From Nephrocerus scutellatus (Eukaryota; Arthropoda; Insecta; Diptera; Pipunculidae), in NCBI GenBank assembly GCA_947095585.1, contig OX352761.1, positions 66,295,823 through 66,359,822 on the forward strand: a stretch of 64,000 bases of DNA, given 5' to 3'. The notes under the pieces are model-generated. The model was not told the origin of the DNA and ran no database searches. It saw nothing but the letters and a program-made list of their open reading frames with translations. Every line of letters begins with the position of its first letter. Within the stretch, counting starts at the first letter, position 1. The translations under genes were made by a program, and so were the position numbers. Of this stretch, positions 53,867 through 64,000 are shown in pieces.

Positions 53867-54275
53867 TACATGTTGTCTACTTTTAGAAGATGACTCATTA
53901 CATATAAGTATCATTAGTTGTAAATAAGGGAGTAAGGGTACAATTTTCTGGTCTATTCTCGATATTTCTGTCTAGTTTTTAATTGAGTATACATAGAGGC
54001 GTTAAGCCGAAGTAAGATCATTAGTTGTTTGGAATTTAACCCGTGCAGTTGTGAAAGTTCTTGTAAAGTGATAAAGCTATAACCTAAGAGCATTATTGTG
54101 AAGTACTAGTATCATAAGTGTTCTTATGTACATTTAAAGTAATCACCATTATAAATTGTGAACTTGTGTTAATTTTATTGTTGTTCATTAAAGTTGTTAT
54201 TTTTAAATTATTTAACATGTGTTGTGTTTTAATTGCAAAATCCTTTACGAACTCGAAAGCCTGAATTTCGTAACA
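53867..54275 (+). repeat. partial Gypsy-3 LTR (right two thirds)
   Basis: From ACATGTTGTCTAC (matches 50740 and 59223) to TTCGTAACA. The joint with pol shows the microhomology-like phrase ACATGTTGTCTAC. It is followed by the same flank (ATATATTAACTAGAATTTTA) as the full 3' LTR at 59631. Confidence 0.85.
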
Positions 54276-54465
54276 ATATATTAACTAGAATTTTAAACAG
54301 TTTTAATTAGAAAAAAAAATTGGAAAAACCCAGTCAAAAGTCGAAGAGGTCATTGTGAATAACAATGGACCTCAGACCAATAAAAATTACGAAATGATGA
54401 ACTATGTTATAATAATAATCCTAGGGTTGAACTACATTCGCAAGATATTAAGCAATAAAAACAAC
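54276..54465 (+). other. duplicated right flank of Gypsy-3
   Basis: Same sequence as 59631-59822, including the peptide frame with VEEVIVNNNGPQTNKNYEMM and a short hydrophobic stretch. It belongs to the element that Gypsy-3 entered. Confidence 0.75.
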
Positions 54466-55572
54466 CCATAAAAATTAAAATTTTTCATCTAAATTCTCTA
54501 ATCGCAGAAATTGATATGGGAGCCCCTCGATCCTGGGTATTTTTTTTTTTATTGTAGGAGAAAATCATTGACATCAGATGTTAAAATTAAAAATGCTCAG
54601 ATCATTTTATTCTGAGCACTTAGAGCACGCTCATACTCTAAGCAAATAAGAAACACGAGCATTTATCTTGAGAACTCTTTGACTGCTCTGAACTAATTTA
54701 TGAAAACGCGAAATGACAGAATATTGTGAAAACTTGTTGTTCTATCTGTACGTTGATATCGACAACAAAAAACGACATCAATAAAAATTAAATTCAGTAA
54801 ATAAGTAAGTTGAATGAAGCATAAAACATTTATGTCTCGTTTCATTTGCTGGGATCATTTGTGCGTGAGTTAAGATTTCTCTCTCTCTCTCTCTCCACAA
54901 CCAAAACCAAGCAGCGCAGCCGACTGCGCTGCACACACCGCACACAGTCATTAAAGTACGACGGTGTCGGATGTCACTAAATGATATTTAAAAAAATGTA
55001 TAAGGGCCTTGCGGCCGAACCCGACGCCCGATCACTACCAAATTTTAGAAAAATTATTCTTTATTGGGTATACGTATGTGTGTAAAATTTGAAAAAAAAA
55101 ATCGGGTAATTTTTATTTTAAATTTGTATGGGAGCCCCACGAACCCGGGGCCCGATCACTTCAAAATTTTAAAAGAAAGTATTGTCACCGCAAATACACA
55201 TGTGAACAAAATTTCAGGAAAATCGGGCTTTAGGAAGTGCGTTAAAAATTGATAATAAAAAAAAATGTGTATCGGAGCCCCCCGACCCCGGGGCCCGATC
55301 ACTTCAAACATTTTACAAAAAGTTTTGTCCATCGGAAATACACATGCGTAAAAAATTTGAAGAAAATCGGAAACTTTTTTCATAAAATTTGTATGGGTGC
55401 CCCCCCGACCCAGGGCCCGCTCACTTCCAAATTTTTACAGAAAGTGTTGTCATCAAAGATACATATGCGTATAAAATTTGAAGAAAATCGGGTTATTTTT
55501 TTTTTTAATTTTGTATGGGAGCCCCCCGACCCCGCGGTCCGAGGGGCCTCAAATTTTAACAGAAAGTCATCC
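54466..55572 (-). repeat. repeat X, copy in the duplicated unit
   Basis: Reverse orientation to 30974-31865. It holds a GA/CT microsatellite (54882-54897) and at least four roughly 120-bp units with GTATGGGAGCCCC, GGGGCCCGATCACTTC and TTGAAGAAAATCGG. It breaks off at CAGAAAGT (55571), where Gypsy-3 protease sequence resumes. Confidence 0.85.
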
Positions 55573-56636
55573 TTGCCACCATTACGGATGAATGCATATT
55601 GGGCTTGAATTTCATGACAGAGCATGAGATGTCACTTGATCTGAAGAACCACGTGTTAAAATGGAGTAATGTTAAAGTACCCCTGCAAATAAACGACAAC
55701 CAGATTAGCGGGCTAAGTATAATTACTGAAGATTCCGCCGATGTGCGAGAAAATCATCTATGGCAAGGTGAACGGTGATCTTGGGGACAGTGCAGTGGGA
55801 ATAGTGGAGCCAACCAATTTCAATAAGAACGGATTGTTATGCGGAAGAACTCGTGAAACTCCAGCCTAAGATACCAGTGAGAATAATGAACGTTAGCCCA
55901 TCACCGAAGGTGATAAGAGAAGGAACAGTCATTGGCAAGACTCAGGGAGTAAGCTGTATCGCAAACTGTCAGCCTGTAAAAGTAAAGAATACGCTACTAG
56001 ATCTGGAAAGGAAGCAGATAATTCGTTCGCCATATAAACATCTACCATCAGCGCAGCGGAAAGGAGCAGAACAGGAGCTAGAGCAATTTTCCGACGTTTT
56101 TGCTGTCAGCGACAACGACATGGGTAAAACCAATATAGTGCGACATCGAATCGATACAAGAAATGCGACTCCAATTCGACAAGCGCCAAGACGATTACCA
56201 CTTGCTAAGCAACAAGAAGCAGAAACGCTGGTTAAGAAAATGGAACGGGATGGAATCATAGAGAAGTCCAAAGCCCATGGAGCTCACCTGTGGTACTTGT
56301 TCAAAAGAAAGATGGTTCAACGAGATTTTGTGTGGACTATCGGAAATTGAACGATATCACCAAGAAGGATAGTTATCCATTACCACGTATAGACGACACG
56401 TTGGACACCTTATCGGGAGCCAGAATCTTCAGTACATTGGATCTGAAAAGTGGATACTGGCAGGTAGCAATTCATGACAACGATAAGGAGAAGACAGCAT
56501 TCACTGCCTGAAACGGCTTGTATCAATTTTTTGTTATGCCGTTTGGTTTATGCAACGCTCCTCCTACGTTCGAGCGGTTGATGGAACATGTTTTGCGAGG
56601 CCTTAGCTGGAAGACATGTCTGGTCTATTTGGACAT
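55573..56636 (+). pseudogene. pol: Gypsy-3 protease end and RT, copy 2
   Basis: Nearly identical to 52375-53450, with the same shift (near 56273) and stop (56509-56511). Near 56633 about 24 nt present in copy 1 (AAGACATCATTGTTTTTGGT...) are missing, so the YxDD box is gone and the frame changes (CLVYLD, then stop). Confidence 0.85.
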
Positions 56637-57191
56637 TTAATGAGCACCTAAATAATCTTCGGCAAGTTCTGGAAACCATTAAAGCTGCGGGATTGAAGTT
56701 GAGTCCGCCAAAATGTAGCCTTTTCAAAAATGAAGTAAATTATTTGGGCCACATTGTATCCAGTCAAGGAGTACGCACAGATCCCAAGAAGTTGGAAGCT
56801 GTTAACGAATGGCCGGTACCAAAGAATTTACATGAGTTGCGAAGTTTTCTGGGGCTGTGCTCCTACTATCGACGGTTTGTGCCTAACTTCGCAGATGTTG
56901 CACGAAGCCTTCATCGCCTTACTGAGAAGAACCAAAAGTTCCAATGGCCTAGGGAGCACCAAAAAGGAAAAGGAAAGGAGCGTGTTATAGCGTACTACAG
57001 CCGTTGGCTTTCTAAGTCTGAGAAGAACTACTGCACACTTTCACAAGTACAAGTACGGTCAGAAATGTCTTCTTCGAACTGACCATGCAGCACTCAAGTG
57101 GTTAATGCAGTTCAGGGAACAAGAAGGTCAAGTGGCTAGATGGATCGAACGACTCCAGGCATATTCATTCAGAACAGAGCATAGAAAATGA
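56637..57191 (+). pseudogene. pol: Gypsy-3 RT end and RNase H scrap, copy 2
   Basis: NEHLNNLRQVLETIKAAGLK and FLGLCSYYRRFVPNF are kept. After KFQWPREHQK a deletion removes the first RNase H acidic motif and joins GKGKERVIAYYSRWLSKSEK, with another loss after NYCTL. LRTDHAALKWLMQFREQEGQ and ARWIERLQAYSFRTEH survive in a second frame. No RNase H activity is possible. Confidence 0.8.
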
Positions 57192-58970
57192 ATGCTGCAC
57201 AATAATGCCGACGGGTTATCCAGAAGACCTTGTGCACCCCAATGCAAACACTGTACAAGGCCAGAAAACAAGAAGTGCTCTGAAGCAGTTGCACAAATAA
57301 GACTACAAGTCGAAGATCGCTGGACAAAAGATCAGCTAAGGGAGGAACAAGTGCGCGATGACTCGATTTCTCCAATATTTCAATGGATGGAGCAAGGTGC
57401 AAGACCGGAGTGGCACGAGATTGCAACAGCAAGTCCTACAGTAAAAAGTTACTGGGCTCAATGGCAGTCATTGATATTGGAAGATGGACTACTGGTAAGG
57501 CAATGGGTATCGGCTGATGGTCAAAGCACAAAATCACAGATTGTGCCACCTACGAATCGTGTCAAAGAAGTTCTGCAAGAATTACATAGCGGTACATCAG
57601 GAGCACATTTGGGCGTTAATAAAACGCTAGATAAAGTTAGGAATCGCTTCTATTGGGTCAATTGCCGTAGAGATGTGGAAGACTGGTGTCGAACGTGTGA
57701 CATGTGCGCAGCAAGCAAAGGACCGCAACCAAAAACTAGAGGAAAAATGCTACAGTACAATGTTGGAGCACCATTTGAACGGGTGGCAATGGACGTAGCT
57801 GGTCCATTCCCAGAAACAAGAGATGGAAATCGCTATATACTAGTGTGCATTGATTACTTCAGTAAATGGGCAGAAGCATATCCCATCGCCTACCAGGAAG
57901 CTAGCACGGTGGCTAGGGCATTCGTGGACAATTGAATCTGCAGATTTAGAGTACCAATGGAATTACATTCCGATCAAGGGCGGAATTTTGAATCGCTAGT
58001 CTTTCAAGAGCTGTGCCAAGTACTCAACATCAAGAAAACGAGGACTACTCCGTTACATCCACAATCAGACGGAATGGTCGAAAGGTTCAACAGAACGCTG
58101 GAAGAGCATCTGCGAAAAGAAGTTAATGCCAACCAAGATGAATGGAATCGTTGTATACCGTTGTTTATGATGGATTACCGTAGTGCTGTCCACAACACAA
58201 CTAAAACCTCTCCAGCAATGATTGTATTTGGCAGAGAACGATTACCACTTGCTAAGCAACAAGAAGCAGAAACGCTGGTTAAGAAAATGGAACGGGATGG
58301 AATCATAGAGAAGTCCAAAGCCCATGGAGCTCACCTGTGGTACTTGTTCAAAAGAAAGATGGTTCAACGAGATTTTGTGTGGACTATCGGAAATTGAACG
58401 ATATCACCAAGAAGGATAGTTATCCATTACCACGTATAGACGACACGTTGGACACCTTATCGGGAGCCAGAATCTTCAGTACATTGGATCTGAAAAGTGG
58501 ATACTGGCAGGTAGCAATTCATGACAACGATAAGGAGAAGACAGCATTCACTGCCTGAACTTCGTCTACCATGCGACATCAAATTTGGATCACCGCCAGT
58601 AGAGCCGACAACAAAGGAGAACTACGTTAGTGATCTAAGGCAGAGGATGACAGCTGTTCATGCTGCAGTAAGGAGCAACATAGTGGATGCCAGCAACCGG
58701 ATGAAAACGCGATATGACCTGCGAGCAAACTGTGGTGGATTTCAGGAAGAAGATTTGGTCTGGCTTTACAATCCCAAAAGAAAGAAAGGTAAATCTCCAA
58801 AACTACAGCAGAGTTGGAAAGGACCTTATAAGATCATTAAGAGGATTAATGATGTCGTATATCGGATTCAACAAAGCCCCAGATGTAAAATGAATGTTGT
58901 TCACATTGACAGATTGACAAGGTACAACAACAGAAGGAGTGCTGAATCTGTTCGGGACGAACAGAATTAA
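57192..58970 (+). pseudogene. pol: Gypsy-3 integrase, interrupted
   Basis: Zinc motif HSGTSGAHLG...WCRTCDMCAASK (57585-57720). Core VAMDVAGPFPETRDG (first Asp), an in-frame stop at 57933-57935, ELHSDQGRNFESLVF (second Asp) and QSDGMVERFNRTLEEH (Glu). At 58240-58560 a segment of RT is inserted between GRE and LRLPCDIKFG. The C-terminus (58561-58970) keeps RMKTRYDLRANCGGFQEEDL, VWLYNPKRKKGKSPKL and the GPYKI...VVYRIQ (GPY/F) domain. Confidence 0.85.
58240..58560 (+). repeat. RT segment inserted in the Gypsy-3 integrase
   Basis: About 320 bp, apparently identical to 56193-56512 (same private bases as copy 2: GATCTGAAAAG, ACTGCCTGAA). GAAC stands on both sides (58236-58239 and 58557-58560), as a 4-bp duplication or microhomology. 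It lies exactly between two conserved integrase segments. Confidence 0.85.
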
Positions 58971-58981
58971 GGTGGGGGTAA

Positions 58982-59630
58982 TGTTACGAAAAGTAGTTAG
59001 TAGCGTATATAATGGAATTTGAGTCCTAAGATAAATCCCAATGTAAATACTGCATACTAAAAATAAGCACTTTCAATTGCATACTTTTAGGCGCTAACAG
59101 TATTAGATTATTTGAAATTTGAAATGTAACCGCCGGCAAGTTTGAATCATTGTGTACTGGTCAAACAAGTAGTCAAACCGGTTTGTGCGTTTTGCCCGGT
59201 TTTTGTAAAAGAACATGATTGAACATGTTGTCTACTTTTAGAAGATGACTCATTACATATAAGTATCATTAGTTGTAAATAAGGGAATAAGGGTACAATT
59301 TTCTGGTCTATTCTCGATATTTCTGTCCAGTTTTTAATTGAGTATAAATAGAGGCGTTAAGCCGAAGTAAGATCATTAGTTGTTTGGAATTTAACCCGTG
59401 CAGTTGTGAAAGTTCTTGTAAAGTGATAAAGCTATAACCTAAGAGAATTATTGTGAAGTACTAGTATCATAAGTGTTCTTATGTACATTTAAAGTAATCA
59501 CCATTATAAATTGTGAACTTGTGTTAATTTTATTGTTGTTCATTAAAGTTGTTATTTTTGAATTATTTAACTTGTGGTGTGTTTTAATTGCAAAATCCTT
59601 TACGAACTCGAAAGCCTGAATTTCGTAACA
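58982..59630 (+). repeat. Gypsy-3 3' LTR
   Basis: 649 bp, TGTTACGAAAAG...TTCGTAACA, preceded by the polypurine tract AAGGTGGGGGTAA (58969-58981). TATAAATAGAGG at 59343. Confidence 0.95.
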
Positions 59631-59659
59631 ATATATTAACTAGAATTTTAAACAGTTTT

Positions 59660-59823
59660 AATTAGAAAAAAAATTGGAAAAACCCAGTCAAAAGTCGAAG
59701 AGGTCATTGTGAATAACAATGGACCTCAGACCAATAAAAATTACGAAATGATGAACTATGTTATAATAATAATCCTAGGGTTGAACTACATTCGCAAGAT
59801 ATTAAGCAATAAAAACAACCCAT
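59660..59823 (+). pseudogene. small membrane-peptide frame upstream of Gypsy-4 gag
   Basis: A frame without its own ATG near the start reads KTQSKVEEVIVNNNGPQTNK, NYEMMNYVIIIILGLNYIRK and ILSNKNNP, then stop: a polar part, one short hydrophobic stretch (VIIIILGL) and a basic end. It probably continued in the host element before repeat X was inserted. Function unknown; it may be the C-terminal end of the ORFs at 49809-50472. Confidence 0.35.
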
Positions 59824-61050
59824 AAAAATTAAAATTTTTCATCTAAATTTTCTAATCGCAGAAATTGATATGGGAGCCCCTCGATCCTGGGTATTTTTTT
59901 TTATTGTAGGAGAAAATCATTGACATCAGATGTTAAAATTAAAAATGCTCAGATCATTTTATTCTGAGCACTTAGAGCACGCTCAAACTCTAAGCAAATA
60001 AGAAACACGAGCATTTATCTTGAGAACTCTTTGACTGCTCTGAACTAATTTATGAAAACGCGAAATGACAGAATATTGTGAAAACTTGTTGTTCTATCTG
60101 TACGTTGATATCGACAACAAAAAACGACATCAATAAAAATTAAATTCAGTAAATAAGTAAGTTGAATGAAGCATAAAACATTTATGTCTCGTTTCATTTG
60201 CTGGGATCATTTGTGCGTGAGCTAAGATTTCTCTCTCTCTCTCTCTCTCCACAACCAAAACCAAGCAGCGCAGCCGACTGCGCTGCACACACCGCACACA
60301 GTCATTAAAGTACGACGGTGTCGGATGTCACTAAATGATATTTAAAAAAATGTATAAGGGCCTTGCGGCCGAACCCGGCGCCCGATCACTACCAAATTTT
60401 AGAAAAATTATTCTTTACGCATGTGTGTAAAATTTGAAAAAAAAATCGGGTAATTTTTATTTTAAATTTGTATGGGAGCCCCACGAATCCGGGGCCCGAT
60501 CACTTCAAAATTTAAAAAGAAATTGTCACCTCAAATACACATGTGTACAAAATTTCAGGAAAATCGGGCTTTAGGAAGTGCGTTAAAAATTGATAATAAA
60601 AAAAAAATGTGTATCGGAGCCCCCCGACCCCGGGGCCCGATCGCTTCAAACATTTTACAAAAAGTTTTGTCCATCGGAAATACACATGCGTAAAAAATTT
60701 GAAGAAAATCGGAAACTTTTTTCATAAAATTTGTATGGACCCAGGGGCCCACTCACTTCCAAATTTTTACAGAAAGTGTTGTCATCAAAGATACATATGC
60801 GTATAAAATTTGAAGAAAATCGGGTTATTTTTTTTTTAAATTTTGTATGGGAGCCCCCCGACCCCGCGGCCCGAGGGGCCTCAAATTTTAGCAGAAAGTG
60901 TTGTCATGGGAGATATACATGTGTGCAAAATTTCAATAAAATCGGGTTGCAGGAAGTGGGTTAAAAATTGATCACAAGATTTGGCGTGCCAAGCAGCCAG
61001 CCAGCAGCCACCCGGCCGGCCGCCACGGGCAAGTGAAGTTAATATAGAGA
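59823..61050 (-). repeat. repeat X, full-length copy
   Basis: On its own strand it begins TCTCTATATTAACTTCACTT (61050 leftward), has GGCGGCCGGCCGGGTGGC-like GC-rich repeats, at least five roughly 120-bp tandem units (60470-60960), the CT microsatellite (60231-60248) and the conserved end near 59823. It closely matches 54466-55572, with small indels. Confidence 0.85.
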
Positions 61051-61190
61051 ATTTAAAAAGTAAAAAAGGTCATTAAAAAAGAGATAATAAAACAAAACAT
61101 AATAGGTAGGAGACTATCAGTATAAAAAAAATTTTTTTTTTATTATTCACTTTCATATCTTACGGTACTCCACAAATTTATTAAAACTCT

Positions 61191-62406
61191 ATGGAAAAAC
61201 TCGGTTCTCTTACAGAAGATCTGTATAAAATAGTAAAAAACCTTAGAAAAGATGGCCCTAACAGAAAAAGATCTAAGGAATCAGCTGAGCCAAGATTAGA
61301 ACAAATTCATGAAATTTTTGAACAAGCACAAACTTTAGCTACAGACCTAGATGAAACTCTTTTCGATAACAAGGACTTTCAAATAATATGTGAAAGATTG
61401 CACAGATACAAAACACAAGCAATAGATAGAATCGCAAAAAGCATAATACAGGAAGAAATAACGGAAGACACAAAACTTACACCAAACGAAACACTAACAG
61501 ACGTAGGCAAAATGACGGATGAATTTAGTTTCAGCTTCGCTCTACTAAGCTACGAACCCTTACGTGTGAAGAAGAAAGTAAAAGACTGGAAAACATCAGG
61601 GACTTTTTAAACAGTATCGAGTTCTATTACGATACACTCACCCCGACCGCAAAACAAACCTTAATAAAGTTAATACTTAAATGCAAAATTCAAGATAGGG
61701 CACTCACTGAGTTGGGAAGTCAAAAACCAGAAGATTTTGCACAACTAAAAAAATACCTAACGGAAAAATGCGGACCAAAAGAAACCATAGAAGTAATACA
61801 AACAAAACTTAGTAGGACACATCAGGGAAACCGACCTATACGAGAATTCGTCACGGACATCGAAACATTAGTAACCAAAATGACAGAGCTGGAAGTAGCT
61901 TGCCATGGTGAAAGCACCCGAGCAACATTAACCACAGCCAATGATCGTAGGGGATTAGCCTTCCTAAAAAAGGGGGTGAATGACAGACTACGCATTATAC
62001 TCGATAGCGCCAGACAGCCGACTTTTAAAGAAGCGGCACAGCACTTGCTGGAAATAGAACAAGGGTCAACAAATTCCTCGGTTAACTATCTCAACTATAA
62101 CCAGAACTTTACAGAAAAGAACTTTAGAGACCAGAGCTTTAGAGGACACAACTTTAGAGGACAAAACTTTAGATGACAGAACTTTAGAGGACAAAACTTT
62201 AGAGAGCAAAATTTCAGAGGACAGAACTCTAGGGGATGGAACGACAATAACATGACCAACAATTACAACTCTAACCATAATAATAATAAGAAAGTAATTC
62301 CACAGAGCAATTCCGATAACCGCAATAGAGCAAACTACAAGAATAACAACTACCGATAGGATTACGATAGTAGAAACTACGTTCCGAATAGAAATATAAA
62401 TAACTA
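61191..62406 (+). pseudogene. gag: Gypsy-4 gag (Mdg1/412-like)
   Basis: The 61191-61610 frame begins MEKLGSLTEDLYKIVKNLRK (cf. 412/mdg1 Gag). A shift near 61590 leads to RDFLNSIEFYYDTLTPTAKQ, LTELGSQKPEDFAQLKKYLT, RPIREFVTDIETLVTKM and LKKGVNDRLRIILDSARQPT. From 62099 on, NFRGQ-type 15-bp repeats (about eight) form an RGG-like RNA-binding tail, with an in-frame TGA at 62173-62175 and further stops beyond 62356. No CCHC knuckle is seen. Broken copy. Confidence 0.75.
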
Positions 62407-63690
62407 GCTATTCCCGGGCGCTTTGCTACCCGCACACATGAACCCCTGGGGTGACGGGAGTACTATAGCCTATAACTTTCCCTCACCTGCCAATAATTTA
62501 CGTTGACATTTTTTTAAAAATACGTTTGTAAATCTCATGTTAAAATTTTATCTTTCTCCCCTTCCATCTATGCCTATAACTTTCCCCTACCTGCCAATAA
62601 TATATCTTAAAAATTTCATAAAATTCAGTTTAAAAATGTGGCTGATATTAACATTTTACATTCCCTGTGTTTAAAATAAAATAACTAATAATCAAACAAA
62701 TGCAGTTTTCGTGACCCATGTGTATAATATAAAAACAGTTATTTTGTGTAATTACGTTTTTTTACGATTAATTATAAATTTTTTTAATTTGGCGTCCTAC
62801 GATGTATTCTTGCGCGTATTGTAATGAAACGAAATTAATGTCAAAAATAGCGGTTTTACCACCTACTATCTTGAAAACAGCGCCACCTAACGGGTCCAAA
62901 TTTCACAAAAACCCAAATAACAACGAAACAAACGTATAGTTAAAATTTTAAGTTCCTAAGATGCTTTGTTACTAAGAAACAGAAAAACCGTTATATCTTG
63001 GAAACAGCGCCATCTATCAGGTCCAAGTTTCACAAAAACCCAAATAGCAATGAAACAAACCTATGGTTTATGTTTGAGCAACCAGAAATTCAATTCAATT
63101 CAATTCAATTAAATTAGACAAAAAAAAAACAACATTAATTCAGTACATGTAACACCAACAAAAACCTGTATAAGTTTCTTTTTTCTTTTGACAACTTCAC
63201 TTGCCCTTTTATATAAAACTTTCTGCTTGTGTTTTTTTTGCTGGTGAATAAAAATCGAAATATAAAGGAAGTAAAAAATCATCTTGTGTTCTAGTATTTT
63301 GTATTAAACTCATTGAATTAACAAGAAGTATAATAATACTTAAAAATTCTCAGTTGAAATTTGTGGCACAACTTTTGTTGCCCAAGATCATTTGGGATCA
63401 CATCACGAAGCTACCACAAATCACCCACGCCACGTGCGACCCTTAACATTCTTGCTAAGCCCACGTGCCGTCTCTAGGAAACACAGGTTTAGCAAGAAAC
63501 AGTTTAAATCTGAAGTTCCTAAGATGCTTCTTTGCTGAGAAACAAAAAAACCGTTATATTTTGACAACAGTGCCACTTAGAGAGTTCAAACCAAAACAAA
63601 AACCCAAACCGCTAAAATCCTAATCTATGGTAAATCCTATTTCAGCTTCCTGCGATGTCTGGTTCCTGAGAAAGGCAATCTCAAACAATT
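62407..63690. repeat. repeat-rich insertion between Gypsy-4 gag and pol
   Basis: A direct repeat of about 105 bp (GCCTATAACTTTCC..CCTGCCAATAAT at 62467 and 62573). Three units of a roughly 126-bp tandem (AACAGCGCCACCTAACGGGT at 62876, AACAGCGCCATCTATCAGGT at 63002, AACAGTGCCACTTAGAG at 63566), the last separated by 63100-63510. That separating piece has an AATTC microsatellite at its left and an AATAAAAATCGAAATATAAA stretch. No coding frame. Confidence 0.65.
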
Positions 63691-64000
63691 AACACACCAT
63701 TTTTATATATTAGATAATAATAATAGTAGGACAACCAATGGTAACCCAACTAACAACCAACGGGTAAGAGCATTGGGAAACGAACAACCCACCGAGGGGA
63801 CAGCCGACCCTTCGGAGGGGAGTCTATAAATCCCGACATACCAAGTACCATATATACGACGGGGATAGAAAACAGCCTTTAGGTACAAATAGAATCCAAC
63901 AATAACAAAGTCATACGATGCTTACTAGACACCGGAGCGTAATAAAAAGTTCCGTAGTTGAGGGAATTATACCAATAGAAAAAAACTATAGTACGAACAT
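63691..64000 (+). pseudogene. pol: Gypsy-4 pol start: protease N-terminus
   Basis: Broken frames give RVRALGNEQPTEGTADPSEG and then IESNNNKVIRCLLDTGA (63887-63940), the retropepsin D-T-G motif, followed at once by an in-frame TAA. The rest of pol lies beyond the window. Confidence 0.65.

Larger units (their letters stand above)
50498..59630 (+). mobile_element. Gypsy-3: Mdg3-like Ty3 element with internal tandem duplication
   Basis: 5' LTR 50498-51145, gag-protease 51283-52590, RT (copy 1) 52590-53866 joined to a partial LTR 53867-54275 and flanking DNA with repeat X (54276-55572). Then comes a second copy from the protease end through RT, RNase H scrap and integrase (55573-58970), and a full 3' LTR 58982-59630. 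The outer flanks share ATAT (4-bp TSD, 50494-50497 and 59631-59634). Shared stops and shifts in both pol copies show duplication of DNA, not two insertions. Confidence 0.85.
48881..64000 (+). mobile_element. Gypsy-4: Mdg1/412-like element, split by Gypsy-3 and repeat X
   Basis: An LTR-like region (48881-49510), short upstream ORFs (49809-50472, and a membrane peptide at 59660-59823), gag (61191-62406) and the start of a protease (63690 on), all on the plus strand. Gypsy-3 (50498-59630) and repeat X (59823-61050) sit between the ORFs and gag; 62407-63690 holds further repeats. The element runs off the right edge. That these pieces belong to one element is inferred from order and strand. Confidence 0.55.

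Noticed and set aside
55249..55608. 119-aa and similar ORFs in repeat X (repeated in 60472-60964)
   Set aside because: Frames arise from the roughly 120-bp tandem units and change with each indel between copies; no conserved protein.

Overview
This window looks like eukaryotic, AT-rich insect DNA made almost entirely of transposable elements nested in one another. No ordinary host gene, tRNA or rRNA gene was recognised. The element set (BEL/Pao, Gypsy-type errantiviruses with envelope-like genes, Mdg1- and Mdg3-like Ty3 elements, APE-endonuclease LINEs, Helitrons, tandem-repeat elements) and the primer-binding sites (tRNA-Ser, tRNA-Leu, probable tRNA-Lys) fit a higher fly (Diptera, Brachycera; a tephritid is plausible). 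That species guess is inference. The setting resembles pericentromeric or other TE-rich heterochromatin.

Layout. 1-5640: decayed BEL/Pao element (BEL-1) with protease, RT, RNase H, integrase and a baculovirus-F-like env. 5641-17275: a composite repeat (LINE C-terminal scrap, non-coding repeat Y, tandem-repeat element A) split by a young BEL element (BEL-2, 5856-12262, 320-bp LTRs, 5-bp TSD ATGAC) and by a minus-strand LINE (LINE-1, 12579-15834). 17275-32322: a decayed Helitron (Helitron-1) split beside its HUH nuclease motif by a young errantivirus-like element (Gypsy-1, 17922-26853, minus strand, TSD GATAGC). Gypsy-1 carries a LINE fragment in one LTR. Helitron-1 also holds a 327-bp MITE, another LINE scrap and repeat X. 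32323-47681: a short Helitron-2, joined head to tail to Helitron-1 and split by an older errantivirus (Gypsy-2, 33231-47596, minus strand). Gypsy-2 is itself split by X and B fragments, LINE-2, the tandem-repeat element C, and an inverted copy of A+Y. 47682-48880: more Helitron termini and a LINE RNase H remnant. 48881-64000: an Mdg1-like element (Gypsy-4: LTR-like region, short 5' ORFs, gag, start of protease) split by an Mdg3-like element (Gypsy-3, 50498-59630) that has undergone an internal tandem duplication together with flanking repeat X.

Nothing here works as a pathway; the interest lies in the order of insertions, which several target-site duplications and one paralogous empty site let one read directly. 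The most intact reading frames are the BEL-2 gag-pol (two in-frame stops), Gypsy-1 gag, PR-RT and integrase, and the LINE-1 RT. Candidates for something less described are the hairpin-ended mobile satellite (A/B/C/D), including a 526-bp higher-order repeat; the 56-bp tandem leader repeats of Gypsy-1; the Helitron head-to-tail joints; a 320-bp RT segment pasted into the Gypsy-3 integrase; and the short ORFs upstream of the Mdg1-like gag.
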